Positions 40,201 through 53,200 of a DNA stretch of 64,000 bases are shown piece by piece (position 1 is the first letter of the stretch; each line of letters opens with the position of its first letter). The notes beneath the pieces were generated by a model. That model worked only from the letters and a program-made list of their open reading frames with translations, was not told the DNA's origin and did no database searches. The DNA is taken from the NCBI GenBank assembly GCA_013433145.1, contig JACCHR010000045.1, forward strand, positions 32,007 through 96,006, given 5' to 3'. The stretch comes from Ascaris suum. Taxonomy: Eukaryota; Nematoda; Chromadorea; Rhabditida; Ascarididae. The position numbers were made by a program, and so were the translations under genes.

Positions 40201-41135
40201 GGCATTTTTTGTGCATTATTGCTGCAATTGGGATTTATTCGATGATCAATTGGAAGGGAATAATTAATCATTTTTGCTGTCAAACTTGATGCAGTTCAGC
40301 CGACTTGTACCACGATAAAGGGCATTTTTTGTGCATTATTGCTGCAATTGGGATTTATTCGATGATCAATTGGAAGGGAATAATTAATCATTTTTGCTGT
40401 CAAACTTGATGCAGTTCAGCCGAACTTGTACCACGATAAAGGGCATTTTTTGTGCTTTATTGCTGCAATTGGGATTTATTTCGATGATCAATTGGAAGGG
40501 AATAATTAATCATTTTTGCTGTCAAACTTGATGCAGTTCAGCAGCCGTACTTGTACCACGATAAAGGGCATTTTTTGTGCATTATTGCTGCAATTGGGAT
40601 TTATTCGATGATCAATTGGAAGGGAATAATTAATCATTTTTGCTGTCAAACTTGATGCAGTTCAGCCGAACTTGTACCACGATAAAGGGCATTTTTTGTG
40701 CTTATTGCTGCAATTGGGATTTATTCGATGATCAATTGGAAGGGAATAATTAATCATTTTTGCTGTCAAACTTGATGCAGTTCAGCCGAACTTGTACCAC
40801 GATAAAGGGCATTTTTGTGCATTATTGCTGCAATTGGGATTTATTCGATGATCAATTGGAAGGGAATAATTAATCATTTTTGCTGTCAAACTTGATGCAG
40901 TTCAGCCGAACTTGTACCACGATAAAGGGCATTTTTTGTGCATTATTGCTGCAATTGGGATTTATTCGATGATCAATTGGAAGGGAATAATTAATCATTT
41001 TTGCTGTCAAACTTGATGCAGTTCAGCCGAACTTGTACCACGATAAAGGGCATTTTTTGTGCATTATTGCTGCAATTGGGATTTATTCGATGATCAATTG
41101 GAAGGGAATAATTAATCATTTTTGCTGTCAAACTT
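37256..41135 (+). repeat. Satellite block rich in A-type monomers
   Basis: Here single B copies (CCGTAC, near 37511, 37997, 38602, 39083, 39325, 39567, 40052 and 40540) are mostly separated by runs of two to four A copies, many with GTGCATT, an intermediate A form. This differs from the strict alternation that begins at 41136, so the array is built of blocks with different amplification histories. Confidence 0.75.
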
Positions 41136-44100
41136 GATGCAGTTCAGCCGTACTTGTACCACGATAAAGGGCATTTTTCGTGCATTATTGCTGCAATTGG
41201 GATTTATTCGATGATCAATTGGAAGGGAATAATTAATCATTTTTGCTGTCAAACTTGATGCAGTTCAGCCGAACTTGTACCACGATAAAGGGCATTTTTG
41301 TGCTTTTGCTGCAATTGGGATTTATTCGATGATCAATTGGAAGGGAATAATTAATCATTTTTGCTGTCAAACTTGATGCAGTTCAGCCGTACTTGTACCA
41401 CGATAAAGGGCATTTTTCGTGCATTATTGCTGCAATTGGGATTCATTCGATGATCAATTGGAAGGGAATAATTAATCATTTTTGCTGTCAAACTTGATGC
41501 AGTTCAGCCGAACTTGTACCACGATAAAGGGCATTTTTTGTGCATTATTGCTGCAATTGGGATTTATTCGATGATCAATTGGAAGGGAATAATTAATCAT
41601 TTTTGCTGTCAAACTTGATGCAGTTCAGCCGTACTTGTACCACGATAAAGGGCATTTTTCGTGCATTATTGCTGCAATTGGGATTTATTCGATGATCAAT
41701 TGGAAGGGAATAATTAATCATTTTTGCTGTCAAACTTGATGCAGTTCAGCCGAACTTGTACCACGATAAAGGGCATTTTTTGTGCTTTATTGCTGCAATT
41801 GGGATTTATTCGATGATGAATTGGAAGGGAATAATTAATCATTTTTGCTGTCAAACTTGATGCAGTTCAGCCGTACTTGTACCACGATAAAGGGCATTTT
41901 TTGTGCATTATTGCTGCAATTGGGATTTATTCGATGATCAATTGGAAGGGAATAATTAATCATTTTTGCTGTCAAACTTGATGCAGTTCAGCCGAACTTG
42001 TACCACGATAAAGGGCATTTTTTGTGCTTTATTGCTGCAATTGGGATTTATTCGATGATCAATTGGAAGGGAATAATTAATCATTTTTGCTGTCAAACTT
42101 GATGCAGTTCAGCCGTACTTGTACCACGATAAAGGGCATTTTTCGTGCATTATTGCTGCAATTGGGATTCATTCGATGATCAATTGGAAGGGAATAATTA
42201 ATCATTTTTGCTGTCAAACTTGATGCAGTTCAGCCGAACTTGTACCACGATAAAGGGCATTTTTTGTGCTTTATTGCTGCAATTGGGATTTATTCGATGA
42301 TGAATTGGAAGGGAATAATTAATCATTTTTGCTGTCAAACTTGATGCAGTTCAGCCGTACTTGTACCACGATAAAGGGCATTTTTCGTGCATTATTGCTG
42401 CAATTGGGATTCATTCGATGATCAATTGGAAGGGAATAATTAATCATTTTTGCTGTCAAACTTGATGCAGTTCAGCCGAACTTGTACCACGATAAAGGGC
42501 ATTTTTTGTGCTTTATTGCTGCAATTGGGATTTATTCGATGATGAATTGGAAGGGAATAATTAATCATTTTTGCTGTCAAACTTGATGCAGTTCAGCCGT
42601 ACTTGTACCACGATAAAGGGCATTTTTCGTGCATTATTGCTGCAATTGGGATTCATTCGATGATCAATTGGAAGGGAATAATTAATCATTTTTGCTGTCA
42701 AACTTGATGCAGTTCAGCCGAACTTGTACCACGATAAAGGGCATTTTTTGTGCTTTATTGCTGCAATTGGGATTTATTCGATGATCAATTGGAAGGGAAT
42801 AATTAATCATTTTTGCTGTCAAACTTGATGCAGTTCAGCCGTACTTGTACCACGATAAAGGGCATTTTTCGTGCATTATTGCTGCAATTGGGATTATTCG
42901 ATGATCAATTGGAAGGGAATAATTAATCATTTTTGCTGTCAAACTTGATGCGGTTCAGCCGAACTTGTACCACGATAAAGGGCATTTTTTGTGCTTTATT
43001 GCTGCAATTGGGATTTATTCGATGATGAATTGGAAGGGAATAATTAATCATTTTTGCTGTCAAACTTGATGCAGTTCAGCCGTACTTGTACCACGATAAA
43101 GGGCATTTTTGTGCATTATTGCTGCAATTGGGATTCATTCGATGATCAATTGGAAGGGAATAATTAATCATTTTTGCTGTCAAACTTGATGCAGTTCAGC
43201 CGAACTTGTACCACGATAAAGGGCATTTTTTGTGCTTTATTGCTGCAATTGGGATTTATTCGATGATCAATTGGAAGGGAATAATTAATCATTTTTGCTG
43301 TCAAACTTGATGCAGTTCAGCCGTACTTGTACCACGATAAAGGGCATTTTTTGTGCATTATTGCTGCAATTGGGATTTATTCGATGATCAATTGGAAGGG
43401 AATAATTAATCATTTTTGCTGTCAAACTTGATGCAGTTCAGCCGAACTTGTACCACGATAAAGGGCATTTTTTGTGCTTTATTGCTGCAATTGGGATTTA
43501 TTCGATGATCAATTGGAAGGGAATAATTAATCATTTTTGCTGTCAAACTTGATGCAGTTCAGCCGTACTTGTACCACGATAAAGGGCATTTTTTGTGCAT
43601 TATTGCTGCAATTGGGATTTATTCGATGATCAATTGGAAGGGAATAATTAATCATTTTTGCTGTCAAACTTGATGCAGTTCAGCCGTAACTTGTACCACG
43701 ATAAAGGGCATTTTTCGTGCATTATTGCTGCAATTGGGATTCATTCGATGATCAATTGGAAGGGAATAATTAATCATTTTTGCTGTCAAACTTGATGCAG
43801 TTCAGCCGAACTTGTACCACGATAAAGGGCATTTTTTGTGCTTTATTGCTGCAATTGGGATTTATTCGATGATCAATTGGAAGGGAATAATTAATCATTT
43901 TTGCTGTCAAACTTGATGCAGTTCAGCCGTACTTGTACCACGATAAAGGGCATTTTTTGTGCATTATTGCTGCAATTGGGATTTATTCGATGATCAATTG
44001 GAAGGGAATAATTAATCATTTTTGCTGTCAAACTTGATGCAGTTCAGCCGAACTTGTACCACGATAAAGGGCATTTTTGTGCTTTATTGCTGCAATTGGG

Positions 44101-45605
44101 ATTTATTCGATGATCAATTGGAAGGGAATAATTAATCATTTTTGCTGTCAAACTTGATGCAGTTCAGCCGTACTTGTACCACGATAAAGGGCATTTTTGT
44201 GCATTATTGCTGCAATTGGGATTTATTCGATGATCAATTTGGAAGGGAATAATTAATCATTTTTGCTGTCAAACTTGATGCAGTTCAGCCGAACTTGTAC
44301 CACGATAAAGGGCATTTTTTGTGCTTTATTGCTGCAATTGGGATTTATTCGATGATCAATTGGAAGGGAATAATTAATCATTTTTGCTGTCAAACTTGAT
44401 GCAGTTCAGCCGTACTTGTACCACGATAAAGGGCATTTTTGTGCATTATTGCTGCAATTGGGATTCATTCGATGATCAATTGGAAGGGAATAATTAATCA
44501 TTTTTGCTGTCAAACTTGATGCAGTTCAGCCGAACTTGTACCACGATAAAGGGCATTTTTTGTGCATTATTGCTGCAATTGGGATTTATTCGATGATCAA
44601 TTGGAAGGGAATAATTAATCATTTTTGCTGTCAAACTTGATGCAGTTCAGCCGTACTTGTACCACGATAAAGGGCATTTTTGTGCATTATTGCTGCAATT
44701 GGGATTCATTCGATGATCAATTGGAAGGAATAATTAATCATTTTTGCTGTCAAACTTGATGCAGTTCAGCCGAACTTGTACCACGATAAAGGGCATTTTT
44801 TGTGCTTTATTGCTGCAATTGGGATTTATTCGATGATGAATTGGAAGGGAATAATTAATCATTTTTGCTGTCAAACTTGATGCAGTTCAGCCGTACTTGT
44901 ACCACGATAAAGGGCATTTTTTCGTGCATTATTGCTGCAATTGGGATTCATTCGATGATCAATTGGAAGGGAATAATTAATCATTTTTGCTGTCAAACTT
45001 GATGCAGTTCAGCCGAACTTGTACCACGATAAAGGGCATTTTTTGTGCTTTATTGCTGCAATTGGGATTTATTCGATGATCAATTGGAAGGGAATAATTA
45101 ATCATTTTTGCTGTCAAACTTGATGCAGTTCAGCCGTACTTGTACCACGATAAAGGGCATTTTTCGTGCATTATTGCTGCAATTGGGATTCATTCGATGA
45201 TCAATTGAAGAAGGGAATAATTAATCATTTTTGCTGTCAAACTTGATGCAGTTCAGCCGAACTTGTACCACGATAAAGGGCATTTTTTGTGCTTTATTGC
45301 TGCAATTGGGATTTATTCGATGATCAATTGGAAGGGAATAATTAATCATTTTTGCTGTCAAACTTGATGCAGTTCAGCCGTACTTGTACCACGATAAAGG
45401 GCATTTTTGTGCATTATTGCTGCAATTGGGATTCATTCGATGATCAATTGGAAGGGAATAATTAATCATTTTTGCTGTCAAATTGATGCAGTTCAGCCGA
45501 ACTTGTACCACGATAAAGGGCATTTTTTGTGCTTTATTGCTGCAATTGGGATTTATTCGATGATCAATTGGAAGGGAATAATTAATCATTTTTGCTGTCA
45601 AACTT
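41136..45605 (+). repeat. Dimeric higher-order repeat block (242 bp)
   Basis: About 37 monomers here alternate between B (CCGTAC, GTGCATT) and A (CCGAAC, mostly GTGCTTT). The order is broken once, near 43560-43690, where two B-like copies stand together (the second with CCGTAAC). The unit of amplification in this stretch is thus the 242-bp A+B pair and not the single 121-bp monomer. Similar alternation is seen at about 31500-33150 and 62100-64000. Confidence 0.85.
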
Positions 45606-48600
45606 GATGCAGTTCAGCCGAACTTGTACCACGATAAAGGGCATTTTTTGTGCATTATTGCTGCAATTGGGATTTATTCGATGATCAATTGGAAGGGAAT
45701 AATTAATCATTTTTGCTGTCAAACTTGATGCAGTTCAGCCGTACTTGTACCACGATAAAGGGCATTTTTCGTGCATTATTGCTGCAATTGGGATTTATTC
45801 GATGATCAATTGGAAGGGAATAATTAATCATTTTTGCTGTCAAACTTGATGCAGTTCAGCCGACTTGTACCACGATAAAGGGCATTTTTTGTGCTTATTG
45901 CTGCAATTGGGATTTATTCGATGATCAATTGGAAGGGAATAATTAATCATTTTTGCTGTCAAACTTGATGCAGTTCAGCCGAACTTGTACCACGATAAAG
46001 GGCATTTTTTGTGCTTTATTGCTGCAATTGGGATTTATTCGATGATCAATTGGAAGGGAATAATTAATCATTTTTGCTGTCAAACTTGATGCAGTTCAGC
46101 CGTACTTGTACCACGATAAAGGGCATTTTTTGTGCATTATTGCTGCAATTGGGATTTATTCGATGATCAATTGGAAGGGAATAATTAATCATTTTTGCTG
46201 TCAAACTTGATGCAGTTCAGCCGAACTTGTACCACGATAAAGGGCATTTTTTGTGCTTATTGCTGCAATTGGGATTTATTCGATGATCAATTGGAAGGGA
46301 ATAATTAATCATTTTTGCTGTCAAACTTGATGCAGTTCAGCCGTACTTGTACCACGATAAAGGGCATTTTTCGTGCATTATTGCTGCAATTGGGATTCAT
46401 TCGATGATCAATTGGAAGGGAATAATTAATCATTTTTGCTGTCAAATTTGATGCAGTTCAGCCGAACTTGTACCACGATAAAGGGCATTTTTGTGCTTTA
46501 TTGCTGCAATTGGGATTTATTCGATGATCAATTGGAAGGGAATAATTAATCATTTTTGCTGTCAAACTTGATGCAGTTCAGCCGTACTTGTACCACGATA
46601 AAGGGCATTTTCGTGCATTATTGCTGCAATTGGGATTCATTCGATGATCAATTGGAAGGGAATAATTAATCATTTTTGCTGTCAAACTTGATGCAGTTCA
46701 GCCGAACTTGTACCACGATAAAGGGCATTTTTTGTGCTTTATTGCTGCAATTGGGATTTATTCGATGATCAATTGGAAGGGAATAATTAATCATTTTTGC
46801 TGTCAAACTTGATGCAGTTCAGCCGTACTTGTACCACGATAAAGGGCATTTTTTGTGCATTATTGCTGCAATTGGGATTATTCGATGATCAATTGGAAGG
46901 GAATAATTAATCATTTTTGCTGTCAAACTTGATGCAGTTCAGCCGTAACTTGTACCACGATAAAGGGCATTTTTTGTGCTTTATTGCTGCAATTGGGATT
47001 TATTCGATGATCAATTGGAAGGGAATAATTAATCATTTTTGCTGTGTCAAACTTGATGCAGTTCAGCCGAACTTGTACCACGATAAAGGGCATTTTTTGT
47101 GCATTATTGCTGCAATTGGGATTCATTCGATGATCAATTGGAAGGGAATAATTAATCATTTTTGCTGTCAAACTTGATGCAGTTCAGCCGAACTTGTACC
47201 ACGATAAAGGGCATTTTTTGTGCTTTATTGCTGCAATTGGGATTTATTCGATGATCAATTGGAAGGGAATAATTAATCATTTTTGCTGTCAAACTTGATG
47301 CAGTTCAGCCGACTTGTACCACGATAAAGGGCATTTTTCGTGCATTATTGCTGCAATTGGGATTCATTCGATGATCAATTGGAAGGGAATAATTAATCAT
47401 TTTTGCTGTCAAACTTGATGCAGTTCAGCCGAACTTGTACCACGATAAAGGGCATTTTTCGTGCATTATTGCTGCAATTGGGATTTATTCGATGATCAAT
47501 TGGAAGGGAATAATTAATCATTTTTGCTGTCAAACTTGATGCAGTTCAGCCGAACTTGTACCACGATAAAGGGCATTTTTTGTGCATTATTGCTGCAATT
47601 GGGATTTATTCGATGATCAATTGGAAGGGAATAATTAATCATTTTTGCTGTCAAACTTGATGCAGTTCAGCCGTACTTGTACCACGATAAAGGGCATTTT
47701 TTGTGCATTATTGCTGCAATTGGGATTTATTCGATGATCAATTGGAAGGGAATAATTAATCATTTTTGCTGTCAAACTTGATGCAGTTCAGCCGAACTTG
47801 TACCACGATAAAGGGCATTTTTTGTGCTTTATTGCTGCAATTGGGATTTATTCGATGATGAATTGGAAGGGAATAATTAATCATTTTTGCTGTCAAACTT
47901 GATGCAGTTCAGCCGAACTTGTACCACGATAAAGGGCATTTTTTGTGCTTATTGCTGCAATTGGGATTTATTCGATGATCAATTGGAAGGGAATAATTAA
48001 TCATTTTTGCTGTCAAACTTGATGCAGTTCAGCCGTACTTGTACCACGATAAAGGGCATTTTTTGTGCATTATTGCTGCAATTGGGATTTATTCGATGAT
48101 CAATTGGAAGGGAATAATTAATCATTTTTGCTGTCAAACTTGATGCAGTTCAGCCGAACTTGTACCACGATAAAGGGCATTTTTTGTGCTTTATTGCTGC
48201 AATTGGGATTTATTCGATGATCAATTGGAAGGGAATAATTAATCATTTTTGCTGTCAAACTTGATGCAGTTCAGCCGAACTTGTACCACGATAAAGGGCA
48301 TTTTTTGTGCTTTATTGCTGCAATTGGGATTCATATTCGATGATCAATTGGAAGGGAATAATTAATCATTTTTGCTGTCAAACTTGATGCAGTTCAGCCG
48401 TACTTGTACCACGATAAAGGGCATTTTTTGTGCATTATTGCTGCAATTGGGATTTATTCGATGATCAATTGGAAGGGAATAATTAATCATTTTTGCTGTC
48501 AAACTTGATGCAGTTCAGCCGAACTTGTACCACGATAAAGGGCATTTTTTGTGCTTTATTGCTGCAATTGGGATTTATTCGATGATCAATTGGAAGGGAA

Positions 48601-49984
48601 TAATTAATCATTTTTGCTGTCAAACTTGATGCAGTTCAGCCGTAACTTGTACCACGATAAAGGGCATTTTTCGTGCATTATTGCTGCAATTGGGATTCAT
48701 TCGATGATCAATTGGAAGGGAATAATTAATCATTTTTGCTGTCAAACTTGATGCAGTTCAGCCGAACTTGTACCACGATAAAGGGCATTTTTTGTGCTTT
48801 ATTGCTGCAATTGGGATTTATTCGATGATCAATTGGAAGGGAATAATTAATCATTTTTGCTGTCAAACTTGATGCAGTTCAGCCGTACTTGTACCACGAT
48901 AAAGGGCATTTTTTGTGCATTATTGCTGCAATTGGGATTTATTCGATGATCAATTGGAAGGGAATAATTAATCATTTTTGCTGTCAAACTTGATGCGGTT
49001 CAGCCGAACTTGTACCACGATAAAGGGCATTTTTTGTGCTTTATTGCTGCAATTGGGATTTATTCGATGATCAATTGGAAGGGAATAATTAATCATTTTT
49101 GCTGTCAAACTTGATGCAGTTCAGCCGTACTTGTACCACGATAAAGGGCATTTTTCGTGCATTATTGCTGCAATTGGGATTCATTCGATGATCAATTGGA
49201 AGGGAATAATTAATCATTTTTGCTGTCAAACTTGATGCGGTTCAGCCGAACTTGTACCACGATAAAGGGCATTTTTTGTGCTTTATTGCTGCAATTGGGA
49301 TTTATTCGATGATCAATTGGAAGGGAATAATTAATCATTTTTGCTGTCAAACTTGATGCAGTTCAGCCGTACTTGTACCACGATAAAGGGCATTTTTGTG
49401 CATTATTGCTGCAATTGGGATTTATTCGATGATCAATTGGAAGGGAATAATTAATCATTTTTGCTGTCAAACTTGATGCAGTTCAGCCGAACTTGTACCA
49501 CGATAAAGGGCATTTTTTGTGCTTTATTGCTGCAATTGGGATTTATTCGATGATCAATTGGAAGGGAATAATTAATCATTTTTGCTGTCAAACTTGATGC
49601 AGTTCAGCCGTACTTGTACCACGATAAAGGGCATTTTTTGTGCATTATTGCTGCAATTGGGATTCATTCGATGATCAATTGGAAGGGAATAATTAATCAT
49701 TTTTGCTGTCAAACTTGATGCAGTTCAGCCGAACTTGTACCACGATAAAGGGCATTTTTTGTGCTTTATTGCTGCAATTGGGATTTATTCGATGATCAAT
49801 TGGAAGGGAATAATTAATCATTTTTGCTGTCAAACTTGATGCAGTTCAGCCGTACTTGTACCACGATAAAGGGCATTTTCGTGCATTATTGCTGCAATTG
49901 GGATTCATTCGATGATCAATTGGAAGGGAATAATTAATCATTTTTGCTGTCAAACTTGATGCAGTTCAGCCGTACTTGTACCAC

Positions 49985-50090
49985 GAAAAGGGCATTTTTT
50001 CGTGCATTTATTTGCTGGGATTTGGGATGGGTGGGAATAAAATGAAAAAGGGCAAAAAACAATTGGATTTATCGAGGATGAATGTTGGAA
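49985..50090. repeat. Scrambled satellite copy
   Basis: The interval between successive GATGCAGTTC starts at 49958 and 50123 is 165 bp. After CCACGAAAAGGGCATTTTTT the sequence departs from consensus with G-rich words such as GATTTGGGATGGGTGGGAAT, then returns to satellite words (AAAAAGGGCA, CAATTGGATTTATCGAGGAT) before a normal GGAAGGGAATAATT. The order of words suggests two monomers fused with about 77 bp lost (242 minus 165), plus many substitutions. It may be an old rearrangement point or poor consensus. Confidence 0.8.
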
Positions 50091-50122
50091 GGGAATAATT
50101 AATCATTTTTGCTGTCAAATTT

Positions 50123-50248
50123 GATGCAGTTCAGCTTCAGCCGAACTTGTACCACGATAAAGGGCATTTTTGTGCTTTATTGCTGCAATTGGGATTTATT
50201 CGATGATCAATTGGAAGGGAATAATTAATCATTTTTGCTGTCAAACTT
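50123..50248 (+). repeat. Satellite copy with TTCAGC duplication
   Basis: Directly after the scrambled copy, this monomer reads GTTCAGCTTCAGCCG where the consensus has GTTCAGCCG, a six-base tandem duplication of TTCAGC. The copy is 126 bp long because one T is missing from its later T-run. Confidence 0.85.
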
Positions 50249-53200
50249 GATGCAGTTCAGCCGTACTTGTACCACGATAAAGGGCATTTTTCGTGCATTA
50301 TTGCTGCAATTGGGATTCATTCGATGATCAATTGGAAGGGAATAATTAATCATTTTTGCTGTCAAACTTGATGCAGTTCAGCCGAACTTGTACCACGATA
50401 AAGGGCATTTTTTGTGCTTTATTGCTGCAATTGGGATTTATTCGATGATGAATTGGAAGGGAATAATTAATCATTTTTGCTGTCAAACTTGATGCAGTTC
50501 AGCCGTACTTGTACCACGATAAAGGGCATTTTTCGTGCATTATTGCTGCAATTGGGATTCATTCGATGATCAATTGGAAGGGAATAATTAATCATTTTTG
50601 CTGTCAAACTTGATGCAGTTCAGCCGAACTTGTACCACGATAAAGGGCATTTTTTGTGCTTTATTGCTGCAATTGGGATTTATTCGATGATGAATTGGAA
50701 GGGAATAATTAATCATTTTTGCTGTCAAACTTGATGCAGTTCAGCCGTACTTGTACCACGATAAAGGGCATTTTTTGTGCATTATTGCTGCAATTGGGAT
50801 TCATTCGATGATCAATTGGAAGGGAATAATTAATCATTTTTGCTGTCAAACTTGATGCAGTTCAGCCGAACTTGTACCACGATAAAGGGCATTTTTCGTG
50901 CATTATTGCTGCAATTGGGATTTATTCGATGATCAATTGGAAGGGAATAATTAATCATTTTTGCTGTCAAACTTGATGCAGTTCAGCCGAACTTGTACCA
51001 CGATAAAGGGCATTTTTTGTGCATTATTGCTGCAATTGGGATTTATTCGATGATCAATTGGAAGGGAATAATTAATCATTTTTGCTGTCAAACTTGATGC
51101 AGTTCAGCCGTACTTGTACCACGATAAAGGGCATTTTTCGTGCATTATTGCTGCAATTGGGATTCATTCGATGATCAATTGGAAGGGAATAATTAATCAT
51201 TTTTGCTGTCAAACTTGATGCAGTTCAGCCGAACTTGTACCACGATAAAGGGCATTTTTTGTGCATTATTGCTGCAATTGGGATTTATTCGATGATCAAT
51301 TGGAAGGGAATAATTAATCATTTTTGCTGTCAAACTTGATGCAGTTCAGCCGTACTTGTACCACGATAAAGGGCATTTTTGTGCATTATTGCTGCAATTG
51401 GGATTCATTCGATGATCAATTGGAAGGGAATAATTAATCATTTTTGCTGTCAAACTTGATGCAGTTCAGCCGTACTTGTACCACGATAAAGGGCATTTTT
51501 CGTGCATTATTGCTGCAATTGGGATTTATTCGATGATCAATTGGAAGGGAATAATTAATCATTTTTGCTGTCAAACTTGATGCAGTTCAGCCGAACTTGT
51601 ACCACGATAAAGGGCATTTTTTGTGCTTTATTGCTGCAATTGGGATTCATTCGATGATCAATTGGAAGGGAATAATTAATCATTTTTGCTGTCAAACTTG
51701 ATGCAGTTCAGCCGTACTTGTACCACGATAAAGGGCATTTTTCGTGCATTATTGCTGCAATTGGGATTTATTCGATGATCAATTGGAAGGGAATAATTAA
51801 TCATTTTTGCTGTCAAACTTGATGCAGTTCAGCCGAACTTGTACCACGATAAAGGGCATTTTTTGTGCATTATTGCTGCAATTGGGATTTATTCGATGAT
51901 CAATTGGAAGGGAATAATTAATCATTTTTGCTGTCAAACTTGATGCAGTTCAGCCGAACTTGTACCACGATAAAGGGCATTTTTGTGCTTTATTGCTGCA
52001 ATTGGGATTTATTCGATGATGAATTGGAAGGGAATAATTAATCATTTTTGCTGTCAAACTTGATGCAGTTCAGCCGTACTTGTACCACGATAAAGGGCAT
52101 TTTTCGTGCATTATTGCTGCAATTGGGATTCATTCGATGATCAATTGGAAGGGAATAATTAATCATTTTTGCTGTCAAACTTGATGCAGTTCAGCCGAAC
52201 TTGTACCACGATAAAGGGCATTTTTTGTGCTTTATGCTGCAATTGGGATTTATTCGATGATGAATTGGAAGGGAATAATTAATCATTTTTGCTGTCAAAC
52301 TTGATGCAGTTCAGCCGTACTTGTACCACGATAAAGGGCATTTTTCGTGCATTATTGCTGCAATTGGGATTTATTCGATGATCAATTGGAAGGGAATAAT
52401 TAATCATTTTTGCTGTCAAACTTGATGCAGTTCAGCCGAACTTGTACCACGATAAAGGGCATTTTTTGTGCTTTATTGCTGCAATTGGGATTTATTCGAT
52501 GATCAATTGGAAGGGAATAATTAATCATTTTTGCTGTCAAACTTGATGCAGTTCAGCCGTACTTGTACCACGATAAAGGGCATTTTTCGTGCATTATTGC
52601 TGCAATTGGGATTCATTCGATGATCAATTGGAAGGGAATAATTAATCATTTTTGCTGTCAAACTTGATGCAGTTCAGCCGAACTTGTACCACGATAAAGG
52701 GCATTTTTGTGCTTTATTGCTGCAATTGGGATTTATTCGATGATCAATTGGAAGGGAATAATTAATCATTTTTGCTGTCAAACTTGATGCAGTTCAGCCG
52801 ACTTGTACCACGATAAAGGGCATTTTTTGTGCTTTATTGCTGCAATTGGATTTATTCGATGATGAATTGGAAGGGAATAATTAATCATTTTTGCTGTCAA
52901 ACTTGATGCAGTTCAGCCGAACTTGTACCACGATAAAGGGCATTTTTTGTGCATTATTGCTGCAATTGGGATTCATTCGATGATCAATTGGAAGGGAATA
53001 ATTAATCATTTTTGCTGTCAAACTTGATGCAGTTCAGCCGAACTTGTACCACGATAAAGGGCATTTTTTGTGCTTATTGCTGCAATTGGGATTTATTCGA
53101 TGATCAATTGGAAGGGAATAATTAATCATTTTTGCTGTCAAACTTGATGCAGTTCAGCCGAACTTGTACCACGATAAAGGGCATTTTTTGTGCATTATTG

